17,167 nt of DNA from positions 1-17,167 of the forward strand of contig JAIEMH010000182.1 in the NCBI GenBank assembly GCA_019752245.1, written 5' to 3'. How positions within the stretch are numbered: position 1 is the stretch's first letter; each line of letters starts with the position of its first letter. The DNA comes from Flavobacteriaceae bacterium (GTDB taxonomy: Bacteria; Bacteroidota; Bacteroidia; Flavobacteriales; Flavobacteriaceae). The position numbers and the translations under genes are program-made. This document shows, in pieces, positions 1 through 8,299 of this stretch. Under the pieces are notes generated by a model. That model was not told the origin of the DNA. It was given only the letters and a program-made list of their open reading frames with translations, and did no database searches.

Positions 1-320
1 CACAAAATTTGGATTTTAGGATAAATCATCTTAACCATGCAGGCTATAAAAAAAGAACTTGAATGCGCTTGTATGGTTCTTATATCATTTTTCTTGCAGT
101 ATTTTCTTAATCTTAAAACAGCTATAAAGTCAAATCTATGCTTCCTTTTTAGAAAAAAATAATTGACATCATCACTTACAGTAGATTTTAAATTTCCTTC
201 TTTTCGGGTTACAACCAATCCTGAAAACTCCATTCTTGACGCCAGAGAATTTGCAAAACTAACTGCCATTTTTTCGGCGCCACCAATATCTAGCGAGTCT
301 ATAATTTGAATAATTCTCAT
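1..320 (-). CDS. GT4-type glycosyltransferase, N-terminal part (cut by window edge)
   Basis: An open frame of 106 codons starts at the ATG at 320-318 and runs off the left edge. I found it by translating the reverse complement. The protein begins MRIIQIIDSLDIGGAEKMAV. A hydrophobic first strand followed by GGAEK (residues 13-17) is the usual start of GT4 (GT-B fold) glycosyltransferases, where the glycine loop helps bind the acceptor or donor. The C-terminal nucleotide-sugar domain lies outside the window. The start is supported by a 4-base ATGA overlap with the stop of the preceding gene (317-1435), which suggests translational coupling. It is probably a cytoplasmic or membrane-associated transferase adding one sugar to the surface glycan; donor and acceptor cannot be told. 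Confidence 0.8.
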   Translation of the reverse strand, partial: MRIIQIIDSLDIGGAEKMAVSFANSLASRMEFSGLVVTRKEGNLKSTVSDDVNYFFLKRKHRFDFIAVLRLRKYCKKNDIRTIQAHSSSFFIACMVKMIYPKIQIL

Positions 321-1435
321 GAGTTTAATATAGTCTTTATTTCTTGTTCAAATTTATCAATGGTATACAGTCGCGACCAACTCATACCCTCTTTTGTCTT
401 TTTAATATATGCTTCTTCATTTAAAAGTAAATCGCTTATTGAAGTGGCATCGTTCTGCAAATTTTCAGTTAATAGAATTCCTCTTCCACCAAAATCCAAC
501 ATATTGGGTACACAAGAAACAGATGTTGCAATTGGTAAACAGCCCCAAAACATTGCTTCGGCTACTACTTTTGGCCAACCCTCGCTTTTGGAAGGTAAAA
601 TTAGAAAATGACTTTCTTGATAAATCTCCTTCATTGATGCTCTATCTGTATTTCCTTTTAGAAAAACAAAAGAACTTAAATGATTAACGCGCACATATTC
701 TTCAATTGCAAACCGCTCATTCCCATCGCCATAAACAGACAATTCTACATCAAAATTTAGCATTCTAAGTGCTTCAACAACTTTAATGGCATAAAGCGGT
801 TGCTTACCTTTTGATAATGTCCCAACAAAAATCATTTTAATTGTACCATTCAATTTTCTTGGTTCAATTTCAATAAGTTCTGATTGAGCATAAGTGGCTG
901 TAAAAAATGGTTTGATATTTTTAGATTGATTTTCCCATTCGCCATATACTAAGACTTGCATATTTTTGGTCAGAAAAGTAGAGCTTAGTATCCATTTTTG
1001 AATTTTATAACTCAAAGGTTGCTTGGCTTTGGAATCCCAATTCCCTGCATATTTAGCCGATTTTTTTTTGGAAGGAAAAAGTATTTGAACAAAACTAGCC
1101 AACAAACCAATATTCCCAGGACATCTTAAATGAAGTGCATCTGCTTTTTGAATTGCCTTAAAAAGAATAAAAATATTAATAACTATTGCAGGAAAGGATT
1201 TTATTGAATTAAAAAAAGTAGTAAAATCAAACGCTTTTAATTGGATTGTTTTTTCAATTTCAAAAGAAATTTTTGAATTTAATAGATCGCCTTTAGTTTC
1301 TAAAATGGGACAGCAAAATTGAATTTTATCAATATTGCGTTGCCAAACCTCCATCTCTTTTATATAAGGACTGTAGGCGTAAAACCCATCTGCCTTTTTA
1401 ATAAATGGAGCTGAAGAAATGACTAATAGTTTCAT
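317..1435 (-). CDS. GT4-family glycosyltransferase
   Basis: This 372-residue protein has the length and two-domain layout of a GT-B glycosyltransferase. The C-terminal nucleotide-sugar-binding domain starts at about residue 200 with FVGTLSKGKQP, includes YGDGNE (235-240), and carries the EX7E signature (E285 and E293 in SEGWPKVVAEAM) typical of retaining GT4 enzymes. The N-terminal acceptor domain is less typical and lacks an obvious GGAE/GGIG loop. The ATG at 1435 lies 17 bases after the stop of the preceding GT4 gene, and its own stop overlaps the next GT4 start by 4 bases. Three GT4 genes in a row suggest successive sugar additions to a lipid-linked oligosaccharide at the inner membrane. 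The specific sugar is unknown. Confidence 0.88.
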   Translation of the reverse strand: MKLLVISSAPFIKKADGFYAYSPYIKEMEVWQRNIDKIQFCCPILETKGDLLNSKISFEIEKTIQLKAFDFTTFFNSIKSFPAIVINIFILFKAIQKADALHLRCPGNIGLLASFVQILFPSKKKSAKYAGNWDSKAKQPLSYKIQKWILSSTFLTKNMQVLVYGEWENQSKNIKPFFTATYAQSELIEIEPRKLNGTIKMIFVGTLSKGKQPLYAIKVVEALRMLNFDVELSVYGDGNERFAIEEYVRVNHLSSFVFLKGNTDRASMKEIYQESHFLILPSKSEGWPKVVAEAMFWGCLPIATSVSCVPNMLDFGGRGILLTENLQNDATSISDLLLNEEAYIKKTKEGMSWSRLYTIDKFEQEIKTILNS

Positions 1436-1452
1436 TATAAAAATTCAATTAA

Positions 1453-2601
1453 TTAATTTTTAATCAACGATTCAAAAAAATCGATATTCTTCTTTGTTAT
1501 GGCATCTGCAGAAAATTTTCCTAAAACATAAGTTCTAGCATTATTTTCAATTGCGATTGCCTTAGCTTCATTAGAAAAAACCCAATTGATTTTTTCCGCA
1601 ATATCTTCAGGATTAAACGGGTCACAAAGCAAACCAGTTTCGTATGCTGTAATAGTTTCTGGTCCGGGTCCTTTTGTTGTAAAAACCACAACTTTTTTCA
1701 TAGCCATAGCTTCTGGAGCTACCAATCCTTGCGTTTCCATGTGTGAAGGAAAAACACAAACATCAGCTTGCGCATACTTTTCTGGAATTTTATCATAATC
1801 AACCAATCCGTGAAAATGAATATCTTTAGCAACAGCTTCTATTTTAGGGATTTCTTTTTCTAGAAGCATTGTTGTATAGGATGTTCCGTCTGGGTAAAAC
1901 CATTCTCTTCCATAAATTTCTAAAGTAGCATCTGGAAATTGTTTTTTAATATAAGGAAAAGATTGAATTAGTTGTCGGACGCCTTTTTTCTCACAAACAC
2001 TACCTACAAAAACAATACTATGCTTTTTCACAGCAGTATTTTTTGGAGAAAAGAAATCAATATCTATGGGATAATTAATTAATTCAACTGGTTTGTTATT
2101 GAAACTTAAAAACTTATTGGTGTGTGTTTTTACGTAATTAGAAACCGGAATAAAAGCATCAGCTTTCTTAAAAGATCGCTTCTCTTGAAAACCTTTCCAA
2201 AAATTTATTGTTCTGTTTTCAGATTCAGCAAAAAAATGATGTCCGCCATGAAGCCTAATTACATATTTGATATTTTTAATTTTATCAATACAAAACAAAC
2301 CTAATTCACTCGCTTCAACTATATCTATTGGATCAATTTTATGGATTTCAGCAATTTTATTGCTGATTGCTTTTGCACCGAAATACCATCCTAATCTTTT
2401 GATGTTTTTGTAATTTAAACGGTATATTTTTACGCCTCTATCTTCAACATATTCATACTCATTTTCATAATTCAAACCCACAACAGTAACTTTAACGCCA
2501 TTTTGAACGAGCTTTGGAGCTAAGGTTTTAACAAAACTTCCAATACCTCCGTGAACAAAACCAGGTTTTGGATATTCATGTGTAATTATACAGACGTGCA
2601 T
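1453..2601 (-). CDS. GT4-family glycosyltransferase
   Basis: This 382-residue GT-B protein has a textbook GT4 layout. The N-terminus reads MHVCIITHEYPKPGFVHGGI and the glycine loop GGIGSFV lies at residues 18-24. The second domain starts with FVGSVCEKKG (208-217), and the EX7E pair is E289/E297 in the stretch METQGLVAPEAMA. These features predict a retaining transferase that uses a nucleotide-activated hexose. The ATG at 2601 lies inside the end of the upstream GT-B gene, a 16-base overlap that suggests coupled translation. It probably adds one residue of the repeat unit or core. Family assignment is strong; sugar specificity cannot be read from the sequence. Confidence 0.9.
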   Translation of the reverse strand: MHVCIITHEYPKPGFVHGGIGSFVKTLAPKLVQNGVKVTVVGLNYENEYEYVEDRGVKIYRLNYKNIKRLGWYFGAKAISNKIAEIHKIDPIDIVEASELGLFCIDKIKNIKYVIRLHGGHHFFAESENRTINFWKGFQEKRSFKKADAFIPVSNYVKTHTNKFLSFNNKPVELINYPIDIDFFSPKNTAVKKHSIVFVGSVCEKKGVRQLIQSFPYIKKQFPDATLEIYGREWFYPDGTSYTTMLLEKEIPKIEAVAKDIHFHGLVDYDKIPEKYAQADVCVFPSHMETQGLVAPEAMAMKKVVVFTTKGPGPETITAYETGLLCDPFNPEDIAEKINWVFSNEAKAIAIENNARTYVLGKFSADAITKKNIDFFESLIKN

Positions 2602-3995
2602 GTTTTCTCTAATTCGTTTGCCAAATTCTTACTGTTTTCATTCAATGGATGGTTTACTATGAGTTCCATCCATTTAGTTCTGTCTTTTCCTGTTTGGTTT
2701 GGCGCTGCTAGTGCATTTAAAATCTTAGCTGCTATTTCCAATTTAGTATTGATCCAACCAACAGCTTCTAGGCTATTCATACTTCTAAAATGCTGAAACT
2801 GGTAAACATCTCGTACTGGCAACTTAGAATTTACTTCTGGATCATAATTAAAATAAAGACAAGGCTTGTTCAATACTGCAAAATCATGCGCCATAGTACT
2901 TCCCAAATTCACAACAACATCAGAGTGTAAAACCGTATTTACCAACAAAGATATATCATTATAACTTGGAAAAATATTTATAAAATTAGCATCGCCTTCA
3001 GTCTCGGTGCGCCAATCGGGATTCACTACAAAAATCAAATTTTTATATTGTTCCAAAATACTAGTAAACCTTCCTGATTTATCAAAAGGATTGATTCGGA
3101 AAAGTATTTGAGGACGAACAGCTGCGTCAACTTTACTAATTGCTTCACATAAATCTTCTAAATAATTTGGATCATAAGGCGAAGAAGTATCGTTAGACGA
3201 AAAACAAATGGTCTTTTTGTTCACATCCAAATTGTATTTTTCAAAGAATTCAGCTTTCGTTTGGTGTAATTTTTTGTCAAAATAAAACTCAAACTGTGGC
3301 GTTCCAACAACTTTTATCTGACTTCTATTGATTTCTGGATACAACAAATCAAGTTCGTTTTTCATAAGTTCCGACCAAACATAATAGCTGTCATAACTTG
3401 AAATCAATCTTGCTTTAGGCACATTATCCCACGAATAAATAACAGTTGCTGTCTTGATTCCTTTACTTTTAGAATAATTTATTATTGGCGCACTTGTCAT
3501 GGAACGCTGGTGCAAATTCAAAACAAGATCGGGTTGAATGCGGTCTATTTCTTTTGATAATTCTTTTGCTACAGTAGTTTTGAGCATCAAATTATCATAT
3601 TTCTTCTCAAGAAAAAGAATCGATTGGTAGGATTTAGAAACAAAATAACCTAAAAACTCCGATAAATTTAAAAGAAACTTACGCTTGAACCCTTTTTGAT
3701 TTCTACTCCAAAAGTACAAAATAGTTTCATTTTTTAGTTTTCTTTTGTTTATCAACAATCTGGCGTAAACCAATACCTCTCTAATAATTCTAGCCGAAGA
3801 AGGCTCCGTAAAGTAAGGTATAAAATTAAATTCTTTAATACTTTGAGTAACCAACTTAATTTCGGCAATTGCAGCATTCGGAATTTGATGAAAAACATAA
3901 ATTTCAAATCCTCTTTGGGTCAATTCGTTTACAAAATCTGAATACAAATAATTCCTTACTACTACTCCATCAGGTATGATTAAAATGATTTTCAT
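2586..3995 (-). CDS. Predicted GT-B-fold glycosyl/glycerophosphotransferase-like protein
   Basis: This 469-residue soluble protein begins with a Rossmann-like strand (MKIILIIPDG) and ends with a second domain containing VVNLGSTMAHDFAV (about 361-374). That motif resembles the GST(M/T) loop that closes the donor site in CDP-glycerol glycerophosphotransferase-like, UDP-GlcNAc 2-epimerase-like and other GT-B proteins. Further marks are YSWDN (187-191), a strand-turn VVGTPQFEFY (229-238) of the kind seen where the second domain begins, and LNKPCLYFNYDP. It has no EX7E, so it is not a GT4 enzyme. It may be a transferase of an unassigned family, and it is one of the better places to look for the missing sialyltransferase, though nothing here is a known sialyl motif. 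The ATG at 3995 lies 13 bases after the upstream methyltransferase gene. Confidence 0.6.
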   Translation of the reverse strand: MKIILIIPDGVVVRNYLYSDFVNELTQRGFEIYVFHQIPNAAIAEIKLVTQSIKEFNFIPYFTEPSSARIIREVLVYARLLINKRKLKNETILYFWSRNQKGFKRKFLLNLSEFLGYFVSKSYQSILFLEKKYDNLMLKTTVAKELSKEIDRIQPDLVLNLHQRSMTSAPIINYSKSKGIKTATVIYSWDNVPKARLISSYDSYYVWSELMKNELDLLYPEINRSQIKVVGTPQFEFYFDKKLHQTKAEFFEKYNLDVNKKTICFSSNDTSSPYDPNYLEDLCEAISKVDAAVRPQILFRINPFDKSGRFTSILEQYKNLIFVVNPDWRTETEGDANFINIFPSYNDISLLVNTVLHSDVVVNLGSTMAHDFAVLNKPCLYFNYDPEVNSKLPVRDVYQFQHFRSMNSLEAVGWINTKLEIAAKILNALAAPNQTGKDRTKWMELIVNHPLNENSKNLANELEKTCTSV

Positions 3996-4008
3996 GGGTA
4001 CTACCTAA

Positions 4009-4749
4009 TTATTTTTGAGCTATAAAAATCAAATTATTATACCCTTTTTTTCTATCATAAACCTGATTTGACAACGCATAGTACTCCTCCAAAGAATAAA
4101 TTTCAATCGACTTAAATCCTGCCGATTGAATATCCTGTAAAAGCACTTTTTTATCGTAATAATAACCTTGAACTTTAAAACCGTTATAACCAGTAACTCT
4201 ATTACCAACTTTATCTCCGTAATAAAAAGAAAGCAAATTTCTAACTTTAAAATAAGAAGTTTTCAAGAACGAACCTTCTTGATTGTGAACGGTACCTATC
4301 AAAACACCATTAGGCTTAGCTATTTGATAAGCATTTTTAAAAATTTGAACCCTAGCGCTCTTTTCAGAAACATAAGTTAGCATACTGTTTAAAATAGTTA
4401 CTAAATCAAATTTATTTTCAACCTTATTATAGTCTTTTGCATCAATAACGATAGCTTCTGTACTACTATCGATATTCCAATCTTTCAAATTTTCTTTGCA
4501 TTTTTCAATCATATTTTCAGAAATATCCGAAGCAATGATGTGACTTGGTTTGTAGAAATTAGCAATTTGCTCTACTTCTCTACCAGTGCCGCAACCAAAA
4601 ATTTTAATGGTATTTATAGTTCCTGTTGAAGCATACAATTCTTTTGCTTTTTCAAACATAAACAGCTCAAAATTGGTTGCAGCCTTGGTTCTATCTTGAA
4701 CCTCAATTACGTTTCCAATTTCCCAAAATTCTTTATTTTCAATTTTCAT
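4009..4749 (-). CDS. Class I SAM-dependent methyltransferase
   Basis: This 246-residue protein has a single Rossmann-type SAM domain. Motif I is IKIFGCGTGRE (48-58), where GCGTG forms the SAM-binding loop. The acidic residue that binds the SAM ribose is D75 in IIASDIS. A third element is FDLVTILNSMLTYV (114-127), and KPNGVLIGTVH (145-155) follows as the usual post-motif III strand. The C-terminal part, rich in Tyr, probably shapes the substrate pocket. It is 4 bases from a second methyltransferase gene (4754-5560), so two methylations or two alternative acceptors are likely in this glycan. It most likely methylates a sugar hydroxyl or amino group, but the target cannot be read from the sequence. 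Confidence 0.85.
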   Translation of the reverse strand: MKIENKEFWEIGNVIEVQDRTKAATNFELFMFEKAKELYASTGTINTIKIFGCGTGREVEQIANFYKPSHIIASDISENMIEKCKENLKDWNIDSSTEAIVIDAKDYNKVENKFDLVTILNSMLTYVSEKSARVQIFKNAYQIAKPNGVLIGTVHNQEGSFLKTSYFKVRNLLSFYYGDKVGNRVTGYNGFKVQGYYYDKKVLLQDIQSAGFKSIEIYSLEEYYALSNQVYDRKKGYNNLIFIAQK

Positions 4750-4753
4750 GAGG

Positions 4754-5560
4754 CTATTTTTTTTTCATTAACATAGTTAAGTGCATGCACGAAAACAATT
4801 TTGAGAATGAGGTCGCCGATTGTTCCCAATCTTCTTGATGCCATTTTTTTCCCAATGCTATTTTTTTATCTTCAGACATGGGTACAAACGACAACAAAAA
4901 TGCCCATTTCGTTTTACCCAACATAGCACGTTTTTCAACTACATCAAAAGCATTTGTAAATTTATAAACTGTTTTTTTAGTAAAAGGCCATTCCCAAGCA
5001 GCATCGGTCTGAAACGGTCTGTAAAGCATTCGAATAAACTTTATTGGCAAACTAGTTTCTAAAGGATCGTAACTAATTACAACACCACCAGAAGCTAACT
5101 TTTCGTTCAATTTGGAAATCAACAAATCTACATTTGGAAAATGATGCAAAACACCATAAGCATAAATAATGTCAAAATCTTTTTCGGCAAAATCATCCGA
5201 AAGAAAATCTACAGCTAGCGCTTTTGCATTCGGAAAAGGAGCAATTTTCTCACTCAATTTAGCAATAGCAACATCGCTCAAGTCAATTCCAAAATAGTGC
5301 TTAGAATTTTCTGCCAAGTGAAGGGTTAAGTTATTCCCAGAAAAACATCCTAAATCCAAAACCTTTTTGTTAGACAAATCACCAAACCATACTTTGTGAG
5401 TAGCATAAGTTTTTTCAAGAATACCTAAGCTTTTCGATATATTCTTTAATATTTTCTCTCTTAAAAAAGACCAAATCTTAGTGGCAAAGTTTTTTTTCTT
5501 GGTATTGTAAAACTCTTTCTGCTTTACGTTAGTATCAATTATTTCCTGTTTAGTCTTCAT
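4754..5560 (-). CDS. Class I SAM-dependent methyltransferase
   Basis: This 268-residue protein has an N-terminal helical lead (about 1-60), then a SAM-binding Rossmann domain. Motif I is VLDLGCFSGNN (67-77), the ribose-binding acidic residue is D93 in GIDLSD, and the motif YAYGVLHHFPN (133-143) is typical of the Methyltransf_11/25 group. KLASGGVVISYDPLE (154-168) follows. The protein ends in a Lys-rich tail (MLMKKK). The ATG at 5560 follows a 46-base A/T-rich gap, the second longest in the window, so this gene might also be transcribed from its own weak start. Together with 4009-4749 it forms a methyltransferase pair. The likely role is glycan or sugar-nucleotide methylation; the substrate is unknown. 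Confidence 0.87.
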   Translation of the reverse strand: MKTKQEIIDTNVKQKEFYNTKKKNFATKIWSFLREKILKNISKSLGILEKTYATHKVWFGDLSNKKVLDLGCFSGNNLTLHLAENSKHYFGIDLSDVAIAKLSEKIAPFPNAKALAVDFLSDDFAEKDFDIIYAYGVLHHFPNVDLLISKLNEKLASGGVVISYDPLETSLPIKFIRMLYRPFQTDAAWEWPFTKKTVYKFTNAFDVVEKRAMLGKTKWAFLLSFVPMSEDKKIALGKKWHQEDWEQSATSFSKLFSCMHLTMLMKKK

Positions 5561-5577
5561 GTAAATTTTAAAAAAAA

Positions 5578-5585
5578 CAAATTTA
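5578..5585 (-). promoter_or_regulatory. Possible -7 box of a Bacteroidota-type internal promoter
   Basis: The minus strand reads TAAATTTG here, matching the Bacteroidota -7 consensus TAnnTTTG. It lies in the 46-base gap before the methyltransferase gene that starts at 5560, which would leave only a short leader. No TTTG-like -33 box is visible at the usual 17-23 base spacing, and an 8-base motif with two free positions is easily met by chance in AT-rich DNA. Confidence 0.2.
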
Positions 5586-5606
5586 ACTTATAATATTAAT
5601 TTTCGG

Positions 5607-6689
5607 CTATTTAAAACCTTTTTTTAAATTAAATAATACTTTAGCTATGGTTTGCTTATAAGGTTTAAGCCATTGCTCTAAAAAAGTATAAATTTTAAAG
5701 TAAAAGGGTTTCAAAATCCAATACCTTGAGTTTTCAAAGGTGAATAATTGGCTGCCAAAGCCTTCTTTAAATCGAACAACTCCTTCACTTCCACCAACAG
5801 AAACATCATAACTTTTGTATCCCTTTTCAATAGAATAGTCAATCAATTGGCTGTGCATATAAACCGATATTGGCAAGTTTTGATAGGCTTTTAAAACGCC
5901 GCCATTAATATAAATCAGGCGTTGTCCACAAATCATTACATAAATTGCGCCCACAACTTTATTTTGATAAATACAAGCAGCAATTAAAGCCTGATTGCCA
6001 GCTACATAATTTTGCAAAGTGTCTTTCATAGAATCGTAAGAACGCAACGGATACCCTTTGTTTTGAGCATTTTGAACAAAACAATCATACGCTTCAGCAA
6101 TGGCTTCTTTAGTTGTTACCTGCTGAAATTGAAAATCAAAGGAACTTGCTTTTTTTAAATTTCTCTTATGATTGGAACCAAATCCTTGAACAACCTCATC
6201 AAACGTTTTTTCATACAAATCAACCAACCGCATTCCGAAAAGTGGAAGTACATACTTGAATTTTGTCCCTTCTAATCCGTTATAAAAAATGCTTTTTGAT
6301 GGAATATTATCTAAAGTATAATCATGAAAACCAATACCTTCTTTAAGTAGTGGTAAATTAATTTGAAAATAACAACAGTTCTTTTGAACCGCATATTCTT
6401 TCAAATCATTTAAAACCGAATCCATTAAATGTTCTTGATTTTTATCTAAAACGGGACCACACGGAACGATTAAAAATTTAAAAATCGAAAATTTAGCGAT
6501 GACCATGCCGCATCCTCCAATTATTTTATCAGTATCAGTAATGATGTAAAAATCGTGATCAAAGCCATAAACAGCATACGATTTTATCCAAAAAGACAAC
6601 TGATTGTACAATCCTCTTTCGGTGGACTGAAGATAATTGTCCCATGCATCAAGCCAATTTTGCTCTTTTGTAAAAAAGGATTGTATCAT
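5607..6689 (-). CDS. FemAB-like GNAT-fold acyltransferase
   Basis: This 360-residue protein resembles the FemA/FemB/FemX and CelD-like group, made of two linked GNAT-type domains. The clearest part is the second domain (about 160-315): GSNHKRNLKKA (171-181), a run including AACIYQNKVVGAIYVMICG (237-255), and the terminal YDVSVGGSEGVVRFKEGFG (294-312). That last part is the characteristic GG...G(V/L)xxFKxxFG signature of the family. The classic FemAB proteins transfer amino acids from aminoacyl-tRNA to lipid II. Relatives in polysaccharide clusters are thought to acylate or aminoacylate glycans or lipids, so a substituent on this glycan is plausible but inferred. The ATG at 6689 overlaps the stop of the deacetylase-like gene by 4 bases (ATGA), suggesting coupled translation. 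No signal peptide is visible. Confidence 0.75.
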   Translation of the reverse strand: MIQSFFTKEQNWLDAWDNYLQSTERGLYNQLSFWIKSYAVYGFDHDFYIITDTDKIIGGCGMVIAKFSIFKFLIVPCGPVLDKNQEHLMDSVLNDLKEYAVQKNCCYFQINLPLLKEGIGFHDYTLDNIPSKSIFYNGLEGTKFKYVLPLFGMRLVDLYEKTFDEVVQGFGSNHKRNLKKASSFDFQFQQVTTKEAIAEAYDCFVQNAQNKGYPLRSYDSMKDTLQNYVAGNQALIAACIYQNKVVGAIYVMICGQRLIYINGGVLKAYQNLPISVYMHSQLIDYSIEKGYKSYDVSVGGSEGVVRFKEGFGSQLFTFENSRYWILKPFYFKIYTFLEQWLKPYKQTIAKVLFNLKKGFK

Positions 6690-8284
6690 GTTATACTTCT
6701 TGAAGGAATATTGGTGTTGTTTTTTATAAAAATAGTACCTTTTGCATCAATGTCAAATACTGTTTCTTGAAATTTTTTATAATAATCTAACAATTCAGAT
6801 AATGTGGGATTCCAAAGGGATTTCTCAGCTACTTTTTGAGCTAAATACTTAAAATTACTAACCACATTTTCATTCAACGAATTATCAGAATTGATTAATT
6901 TTCCTTTGTAATGATTCATGTTAACCGAAAAATAAGTATGCGCAACAAACAATCCGGAATCAGCAACCAACGCATCAATATTTTCTTTACACAAAGCTTT
7001 CGTAAAATCAACCATTTCTATAGCTTGAAAGATATAAAACTCGTTTTTGTCGATGGTATGTTTAAAAAATAAAGGTGAATATTGGGCTACTTTATAGGTT
7101 TGCTTTTTGGCTTTATTCCAATTAAAAAAAACTTTTAAAAGCAGCACCGTTACCGGAATTGCATTTTTAAACAAACTAAAAATTTCTAAAATTTTTCCCT
7201 TCTTAAAAATTCGTTTAGCATGCGTCAATGTTTCAATATAATTCCTAACCCTAAACTCATCATTGTCATAATGAAAAATGATGTTTTTAATTAGCAAAAC
7301 CAGCCGCTTCAAAAAAGGCAAATCGGCAATTGACTTGTAGTACGTTTCAAGATTAAAATCATTCGGATTCAACTGATTCAAAATACCTTTGGTAGCCGTT
7401 GCAGCATCAATATAATTGCAAAGCACAGTAATATTTTTATCCAAAAGAGTAGCTTCATAGCGTTCTTTAGAAATAGAATTTTTTTCAAACATACTAAAAT
7501 TGTAAGGTTGAAAACCGTGGTCAATCCAAACATTTATAGGTTCTAATGGCGGAATAAAGTTATAAAACTCATCGAATGCTTCAGCATCACTTCGTATAGA
7601 CTGTGTTAAGGAATGGTAACACAATTCGTGATGGTCATTTTTCCATTGCAACAACTCTTCTTTATCCGTTTCAAAAGAGGCATTATCACCTCTCTTAGAA
7701 AATTGATTCAGAAAGAAGCCTTTGGTAATTTTTAAATTAGTTTCTTTAAAGAATTGACGTTGAATTTTTAAATTGTCTAAAGTATCAAAATCGCAATGAT
7801 CCGTAAAGCAAGCAATGGCAGAAAAAGGAAGTTTAGAACGACTCAATTCAATGGTACTGTTTTTCGTAAAAAGCAAGGCCAAATTTTCATTAAATACAAA
7901 CTTTGAGTTGGCAGAAACTATTTTCTTGGTATTCAACGCATTCGAGTACACGGTAAGCGGCGCTGCAAATTCAGGATTAAACCTCCAAAGCAATTCGTTA
8001 GGTTGTGCTTTATGGATTTCCCAAATACCATAATTTACGTTGGCTTGAACGTAGCTTCCGTTTTGTAATTTTAGTATTTTAGGCGAAAAATCAGTAGCAA
8101 TCCTATCTTGTGATAAATCAACCCACTCATAATTGTGGTTTCTGAAGGAAACAATGGGCGCTGAAAATTGAATTTTTACATCAAAAGACGCATGGGAAAA
8201 TAAACCTGGAAAATTCAAGAAAATTTTATCCAAGGCATCATCCACTGCAACGGTTACAACAGTAAAATACTTTTTGTGTTTCAA
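6686..8284 (-). CDS. Polysaccharide-deacetylase-like protein (divergent NodB-type), TTG start
   Basis: This 532-residue protein is not strongly recognisable, but a NodB-like carbohydrate esterase core is suggested. ACFTDHCDFD (158-167) stands where the metal-binding TFDD motif usually is. HHELCYHSLTQS (218-229) resembles the H-(S/T)-x-x-H motif, with H219 and H224. NVWIDHGFQPYNFS (251-264) could be the following catalytic strand. A beta-rich N-terminal part (about 1-150) and a helical C-terminal part (about 300-532) flank it. If correct, it removes N- or O-acyl groups from a glycan or sugar intermediate. The only usable start at this end is TTG at 8284, in a run of seven T; the next in-frame Met is near residue 265. 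No signal peptide is seen. It sits 15 bases after the GT-C-like gene and overlaps the FemAB-like gene by 4. Confidence 0.6.
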   Translation of the reverse strand: MKHKKYFTVVTVAVDDALDKIFLNFPGLFSHASFDVKIQFSAPIVSFRNHNYEWVDLSQDRIATDFSPKILKLQNGSYVQANVNYGIWEIHKAQPNELLWRFNPEFAAPLTVYSNALNTKKIVSANSKFVFNENLALLFTKNSTIELSRSKLPFSAIACFTDHCDFDTLDNLKIQRQFFKETNLKITKGFFLNQFSKRGDNASFETDKEELLQWKNDHHELCYHSLTQSIRSDAEAFDEFYNFIPPLEPINVWIDHGFQPYNFSMFEKNSISKERYEATLLDKNITVLCNYIDAATATKGILNQLNPNDFNLETYYKSIADLPFLKRLVLLIKNIIFHYDNDEFRVRNYIETLTHAKRIFKKGKILEIFSLFKNAIPVTVLLLKVFFNWNKAKKQTYKVAQYSPLFFKHTIDKNEFYIFQAIEMVDFTKALCKENIDALVADSGLFVAHTYFSVNMNHYKGKLINSDNSLNENVVSNFKYLAQKVAEKSLWNPTLSELLDYYKKFQETVFDIDAKGTIFIKNNTNIPSRSIT

Positions 8285-8299
8285 AAAAACAGATTTAGT

